Assembly (NCBI GenBank): GCA_017435025.1
Contig: JAFSFU010000294.1
Coordinates: 1 to 10,279, forward strand
Length of the DNA: 10,279 nucleotides
Direction: 5' to 3'
Origin: Lachnospiraceae bacterium
GTDB lineage: Bacteria; Bacillota_A; Clostridia; Lachnospirales; Lachnospiraceae
This document shows positions 6,663 through 10,279 of this stretch, piece after piece. The position numbers and the translations under genes were made by a program. The notes under the pieces were generated by a model. It ran no database searches and was not told where the DNA came from. It worked only from the letters and a program-made list of their open reading frames with translations. How positions within the stretch are numbered: position 1 is the first letter of the stretch; the number at the start of each line of letters is the position of its first letter.

Positions 6663-7982
6663 ATGAGTAAAGTCGTAAAATTCGGCGGCAGCTCTCTGGC
6701 CAGTGCCAGACAGTTTAAAAAAGTAAAATCCATTATTACCGCCGATAAAACAAGGTGCTTTGTGGTGCCGTCCGCACCTGGAAAGCGCGATTCACAGGAT
6801 ATCAAAGTCACAGACCTTCTCTACCAGTGCTATGACGCCGCATCGGAAGGTCTGAGCTATAAACGAATTTTGGATCAGATCAAAAAACGTTTTTATGATA
6901 TTATCGACGATCTGGAATTAAATCTAAATCTGGATTTTGAGTTTGATCGTATTGAAGAAAATTTTGTTAAAAAAGCCGGTCGCTGTTATGCTGCGTCCCG
7001 CGGTGAATATCTGAACGGAATCATTTTGGCAGAATATCTCGGTTTTCCATTCGTGGATGCTGCAACTGTGATCTGCTTTGATGAGAACGGAGAATTCTTA
7101 GCAGAAGAGACCAACAAAGAGCTGCAGCTCCATCTTAGTGAGATGAAACAAGCCGTGATTCCGGGCTTCTACGGCGCAAAGCCGGACGGAACGATCGCCA
7201 CCTTCTCCCGTGGCGGTTCCGACGTGACCGGTTCTCTTGTTGCGAGAGCACTCCATGCAGACCTCTACGAGAACTGGACTGATGTGTCTGGTTTCCTGGT
7301 AGCTGACCCGCGTATTGTAAAAAATCCGGCCCAGATCGGAACCATCACCTACCGTGAGCTTCGAGAGCTCTCCTACATGGGTGCCGGTGTCCTTCATGAG
7401 GACGCGATCTTCCCGGTGCGCAAAGTCGGTATTCCGATCAATATCCGCAACACCAACTGTCCGGAAGATCCGGGAACCCTTATTGTAGAAAGCACAACCC
7501 GCAAAACACCGTATACGATCACCGGTATTGCCGGCAAAAAAGGATTCTGCTCTGTGATCATTGATAAAGCGATGATGAACACAGAGGTCGGCTTCGGTCG
7601 TAAGGTTCTGGAAGTGTTTGAAAGACACGGAATTTCATTTGAACATATGCCTTCCGGTATCGATACCATGTCCGTCCTGGTGCACCAAGATGAATTTGAA
7701 GCCAATGAGCAGTCCGTCGTAGCCGGTATCCAGCGCGCCGTTCATCCGGATTTCGTAGATCTGGAGTCCGATCTTGCACTGATCGCTGTTGTTGGACGCG
7801 GTATGAAATCCAACCGCGGTACTGCTGCACGAATCTTCGCAGCCCTGTCCCATGCACGCATCAATGTCCGCATGATCGACCAGGGATCCAGCGAGTTAAA
7901 CATCATCATCGGTGTCCACGACGAGGATTTCGAGGATGCGATCCGCGCGATCTACGATATTTTTGTTACAATCGCATTATAA
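6663..7982 (+). CDS. lysC: Aspartate kinase (aspartokinase) with C-terminal ACT domains
   Basis: This 439-residue cytoplasmic enzyme phosphorylates L-aspartate with ATP. It is the first step toward lysine/diaminopimelate, threonine, methionine and isoleucine. The N-terminal kinase domain begins VVKFGGSSLAS (4-14), with the nucleotide/phosphate loop and Lys6. It continues with VPSAPGKR (35-42), KVTDLLY (48-54), SRGEYLNG (112-119), FSRGGSDVTGS (181-191) and WTDVSGFLVADPRIV (205-219). Two ACT regulatory modules follow (about 286-360 and 371-435), for example ITGIAGKKGFCSVII and IAVVGRGMKSNRGTAARIF, which suggests end-product feedback. Which amino acid inhibits it cannot be told from sequence. 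VPSAPGKR and the overall length fit the clostridial aspartokinase type. It follows lepB after 26 bases and ends at a strong hairpin terminator. I see no lysine riboswitch in the window. Confidence 0.96.
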   Translation: MSKVVKFGGSSLASARQFKKVKSIITADKTRCFVVPSAPGKRDSQDIKVTDLLYQCYDAASEGLSYKRILDQIKKRFYDIIDDLELNLNLDFEFDRIEENFVKKAGRCYAASRGEYLNGIILAEYLGFPFVDAATVICFDENGEFLAEETNKELQLHLSEMKQAVIPGFYGAKPDGTIATFSRGGSDVTGSLVARALHADLYENWTDVSGFLVADPRIVKNPAQIGTITYRELRELSYMGAGVLHEDAIFPVRKVGIPINIRNTNCPEDPGTLIVESTTRKTPYTITGIAGKKGFCSVIIDKAMMNTEVGFGRKVLEVFERHGISFEHMPSGIDTMSVLVHQDEFEANEQSVVAGIQRAVHPDFVDLESDLALIAVVGRGMKSNRGTAARIFAALSHARINVRMIDQGSSELNIIIGVHDEDFEDAIRAIYDIFVTIAL

Positions 7983-7993
7983 TCTGAACGCAA

Positions 7994-8030
7994 ACAGGCG
8001 CCGGTCACAAAACCGACGCCTGTCATTTTT
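7994..8030 (+). terminator. Rho-independent terminator after lysC
   Basis: A 12-base stem with one mismatch (ACAGGCGCCGGT, 7994-8005, with ACCGACGCCTGT, 8012-8023) encloses the loop CACAAA and is followed by CATTTTT. It lies between the convergent lysC and rpiB genes. On the minus strand the stem is followed only by TTTGCG, so it would terminate rpiB transcripts less well. Confidence 0.88.
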
Positions 8031-8039
8031 CTTATCTTA

Positions 8040-8477
8040 TTAACCCTCGATCGCATCCAGAAGATCTACACGTCTCTGGTGTCTTCCGCCTTCATACTCT
8101 GTCTCCATCCATGTATCCACGATCATCTTTGCCATCTCGCTGCCCACTACTCTTGCACCGAATGCGATGATGTTGGAATTGTTGTGCATCTTGGAAAGCT
8201 TTGCTGTGTACGGCTCGCTGCATACACATGCACGAACGCCTTTTACCTTGTTTGCTGCAATAGAGATACCAACGCCTGTACCGCAGATCAGAACACCGAT
8301 CTCTGCCTCACCGGACGCTACCATACGGCCAACCTTTTCACCGATTGTCGGATAATCCACACTCTCAGTTGTGTTTGCGCCCTCGTTGATAACCTCGTGG
8401 CCTTTTGCCTCTAAGTGCTCTTTGATGATAAATTTCAGTTCCACTGCTGCATGATCGTTACCGATTGCAATTTTCAT
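8040..8477 (-). CDS. rpiB: Ribose-5-phosphate isomerase B
   Basis: This 145-residue cytoplasmic enzyme interconverts ribose 5-phosphate and ribulose 5-phosphate in the non-oxidative pentose phosphate pathway. It belongs to the RpiB/LacAB sugar isomerase family. Visible motifs are GNDHAA (6-11, His9 at the phosphate/substrate site), DYPT (41-44), ICGTGVGISIAANK (64-77, catalytic Cys65 and the anion loop), EPYTAKLSKMHNNSNI (88-103, His98 for ring opening), GARVVG (107-112) and GRHQRRVDLL (131-140). All expected active residues are present and the length is normal. AGGAGG (8487-8492 on the plus numbering) lies 9 bases before the start. LacA/LacB (galactose 6-phosphate isomerase) is a related alternative, but no lac genes are nearby and the fit to RpiB is better. 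It lies 74 bases after aroC and probably shares its transcript. Confidence 0.94.
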   Translation of the reverse strand: MKIAIGNDHAAVELKFIIKEHLEAKGHEVINEGANTTESVDYPTIGEKVGRMVASGEAEIGVLICGTGVGISIAANKVKGVRACVCSEPYTAKLSKMHNNSNIIAFGARVVGSEMAKMIVDTWMETEYEGGRHQRRVDLLDAIEG

Positions 8478-8486
8478 GATATTCTT

Positions 8487-8492
8487 CCTCCT
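8487..8492 (-). promoter_or_regulatory. Strong ribosome binding site of rpiB
   Basis: A perfect AGGAGG on the minus strand stands 9 bases before the rpiB ATG. It is the closest match to the anti-Shine-Dalgarno sequence in the right-hand operon. Confidence 0.6.
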
Positions 8493-8551
8493 CAGATTTC
8501 TTTTTCTTATATCTTTTCCGGTCCTTCCATCTGCAAAGGTCCCGGGTACAA

Positions 8552-9658
8552 CTACCTATTTCCCCAGAATTTCTTGATCCGGTCCATACGGGATGTCATT
8601 GCCAGCAAAAGCTGATCCATGATCGTGATCGCTGCCATTGCTTCGACCACTACCACGGCCCTCGGCACTACCACCGGGTCATGTCTCCCCTGAATCACAA
8701 GATCTATATTTTCGCCGTCTTTATTCACAGTCATCTGCTCTTTCGCAATAGACGGAGTCGGTTTAAATGCCACGCGGAATACCAAGTCACTTCCGTCACT
8801 CATACCGCCAAGAACTCCGCCGGAATGATTGGTCGCCTTTGTGATCTGACCATTTTCCATTCGAAACGCATCATTATTTTCCGAGCCACATGCCCTTGCC
8901 GCGCCAAATCCATCCCCGATTTCAAACCCCTTGACCGCACCAATGGACAACATTGCCTTTGCCAGACTAGCATCCAGTTTCTCAAAAACCGGTTCACCAA
9001 GTCCTGTCGGCAGTCCGGAAACAACACTCTCCACAACGCCTCCGACAGAATCGCATTCTGCCATCTTCTGCTCCAGATACTCGGAAGCTTTTGCTGCCGC
9101 ATTTGCATCCGGCATGCAGAGCTTGTTATTCGCTATTTCTGCAAGATCAATCTTCTCTGCATCGATTTCAACCGGTCCGATCGATCTTGTATAGGCATAA
9201 AACTCGATTCCCAGCTCCTTTAGGAACTTCTCAGCGATCGCACCGGCGGCCACACGGCCGATCGTCTCGCGGGCTGAAGAGCGCCCGCCGCCTCGGTAAT
9301 CACGAAATCCATACTTTTCATCGAAGGTATAATCCGCATGACCCGGACGGTAACAATTCGCGATCTGGGAATAATCCCTCGAACGCTGATCCTTGTTCCA
9401 CACGATCATAGAAATAGAAGTTCCTGTCGTTTTTCCTTCAAAAACACCGGAAAGAATCTCCACCTCGTCCCCCTCGGCTCTCTGGGTCGCAAATTTACTC
9501 TGTCCCGGTTTTCTCCGGTCGAGAAGTTTCTGTATATCTGCCTCGCAGAGAGAAAGTCCAGCCGGACAGCCATCCACCACTACGCCGATGGCCTTTCCGT
9601 GAGATTCTCCCCACGTTGTTATCTTAAATATAGTACCTATGGATGATCCTGCTGCCAT
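8552..9658 (-). CDS. aroC: Chorismate synthase
   Basis: This 368-residue cytoplasmic enzyme converts 5-enolpyruvylshikimate 3-phosphate to chorismate, the last common step of aromatic amino acid and folate synthesis. It uses reduced FMN, which is not consumed. All three family signatures are visible: [18 protein letters not shown] (17-34), [11 protein letters not shown] (121-131) and [11 protein letters not shown] (323-333). RPGHADYT (104-111) and [13 protein letters not shown] (277-289) also fit. The length is standard. I chose the ATG at 9658 because GGAG (9666-9669) stands 7 bases upstream. The in-frame TTG at 9664 is only one base from that site. The start lies 2 bases after the TGA of the lactonase gene, so translation is probably coupled. 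Confidence 0.97.
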   Translation of the reverse strand: MAAGSSIGTIFKITTWGESHGKAIGVVVDGCPAGLSLCEADIQKLLDRRKPGQSKFATQRAEGDEVEILSGVFEGKTTGTSISMIVWNKDQRSRDYSQIANCYRPGHADYTFDEKYGFRDYRGGGRSSARETIGRVAAGAIAEKFLKELGIEFYAYTRSIGPVEIDAEKIDLAEIANNKLCMPDANAAAKASEYLEQKMAECDSVGGVVESVVSGLPTGLGEPVFEKLDASLAKAMLSIGAVKGFEIGDGFGAARACGSENNDAFRMENGQITKATNHSGGVLGGMSDGSDLVFRVAFKPTPSIAKEQMTVNKDGENIDLVIQGRHDPVVVPRAVVVVEAMAAITIMDQLLLAMTSRMDRIKKFWGNR

Positions 9659-9660
9659 AA

Positions 9661-9669
9661 TCAATCTCC
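9661..9669 (-). promoter_or_regulatory. Coupled stop / ribosome binding site at the lactonase-aroC junction
   Basis: On the minus strand GGAG lies within the last lactonase codons (..ATT GGA GAT TGA). It is followed after 7 bases, which include the TGA, by the aroC ATG. The aroC ribosome binding site is therefore embedded in the upstream gene, which suggests translational coupling. Confidence 0.6.
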
Positions 9670-10279
9670 AATCTTTACGATCTCACAACAGTTCGGCTCA
9701 TTGACGCGGATCGTCCGACCGCACATGATCAACAGTTTCTTTTCATAATCTACACGGAAGAAGGTGATACTTCCTCTGTGATTGATCGACGCCAGATGCT
9801 CTCCATCCGGGAATACCGCGATGTCCTTTGGATAATCACCGCTGATCGGAAGGCAGAACTGCATTTCCAGCATACCGGTCTCCGGATCACGCTCATACAT
9901 CGTTACCACATTGTCACCGGCGTTGCTGCAGAACAGATAGTTTTCATCCGGTGAGAAACGGATTGCACAGGCAGCAGTAAGGTTATCATAACTGCCGTCT
10001 GTTGTCGGAACCGACTGTACTTTTTCGATAACCGGAGTTCGCTCCCCGGTCTTATAAGAATAAACATCAATGGTATTTTTTAATTCATGCATCAAATAGA
10101 AAAACTTGCCGTCGCTGCTGAAAATGAAATGTCTCGGAGCAGACTCCAGATCACTGTGGACCGTATCCACCTGCATGATCTTTCCTTCATTCTGATTAAA
10201 ACGATAGATCTTCACCTGATCAATCCCCAGATCTGCCACCATCAGATATTTTTCATCCGGCGTCAGACGGCTGCAGCTG
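9661..10279 (-). CDS. Lactonase-family beta-propeller protein (6-phosphogluconolactonase-like), partial
   Basis: The gene runs off the right edge: the frame is open to the last base, upstream of the internal Met at 10242, so the N-terminal half or so is missing. About 205 C-terminal residues are visible. They show repeated blade motifs of the seven-bladed Pgl/YkgB lactonase fold: LTPDEKYLMVADLG, PRHFIFSSDGKFFY, IRFSPDENYLFCSNAGDN and YPKDIAVFPDGEHLASINH. The family hydrolyses 6-phosphogluconolactone to 6-phosphogluconate in the oxidative pentose phosphate pathway, or other sugar lactones in the cytoplasm. It is followed at once by aroC and then rpiB. The pairing with rpiB fits a pentose phosphate role, but the exact lactone is inference. 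The final residues, NEPNCCEIVKIGD, are close to the usual family C-terminus. Confidence 0.88.
   Translation of the reverse strand, partial: SCSRLTPDEKYLMVADLGIDQVKIYRFNQNEGKIMQVDTVHSDLESAPRHFIFSSDGKFFYLMHELKNTIDVYSYKTGERTPVIEKVQSVPTTDGSYDNLTAACAIRFSPDENYLFCSNAGDNVVTMYERDPETGMLEMQFCLPISGDYPKDIAVFPDGEHLASINHRGSITFFRVDYEKKLLIMCGRTIRVNEPNCCEIVKIGD

Noticed and set aside
8478..8551. Imperfect inverted repeat (CCGG-T-CCTT ... AAGG-TC-CCGG) between aroC and rpiB, and a TATAAG hexamer next to it
   Set aside because: The stem is short and broken, and on the minus strand it is followed by A-rich rather than T-rich sequence, so it is not a terminator. The TATAAG lacks a good -35 at proper spacing.
9659..9664. 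TTG at 9664 as the aroC start, adding two residues
   Set aside because: It lies one base from the GGAG site. The ATG at 9658 has proper 7-base spacing.

Overview
The window looks like chromosomal DNA of a Gram-positive, low-to-moderate GC Clostridia, most likely a Lachnospiraceae-type gut anaerobe. The evidence is the secreted deacetylase with ChW (clostridial hydrophobic Trp) repeats, the clostridial-type aspartokinase, strong AGGAGG/AGGGGG ribosome binding sites and tight gene spacing. The family assignment is inference. I see no mobile element, CRISPR array, tRNA, rRNA or long repeat. No stretch over about 130 bases lacks a gene.

Left block, minus strand (about 115-5971). Read in transcription order this holds a membrane protein of the DUF3810 type with an HEMSH metallopeptidase motif, then a glycogen branching enzyme homologue (GlgB), a MscS-type mechanosensitive channel, and a secreted polysaccharide deacetylase. 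A near-consensus promoter lies ahead of the DUF3810 gene. A second promoter sits exactly at the end of that gene and probably drives glgB-mscS-deacetylase as one transcript. The most striking object is the GlgB homologue. It keeps the whole GH13 fold signature, the acid/base Glu and the third carboxylate, but its catalytic nucleophile Asp is Gly (G424) and the invariant Arg two residues earlier is His (H422). It also carries a C-terminal tail of about 55 residues. It is probably a pseudoenzyme or has a changed function, and it sits beside envelope genes rather than glycogen genes.

Middle block, plus strand (5992-7982). This holds signal peptidase I followed after 26 bases by aspartate kinase, and ends in a rho-independent terminator. 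The signal peptidase has an unusual insertion with two CxxC pairs (a zinc-knuckle-like loop) between the Ser and Lys catalytic boxes.

Right block, minus strand (8040-10279). In transcription order this is a beta-propeller lactonase (6-phosphogluconolactonase-like, cut by the window edge), chorismate synthase (aroC, translationally coupled) and ribose-5-phosphate isomerase B (rpiB). Lactonase and RpiB act in the pentose phosphate pathway, which supplies the erythrose 4-phosphate used by the shikimate pathway that AroC completes, so the cluster is metabolically coherent. It converges on the lysC terminator.
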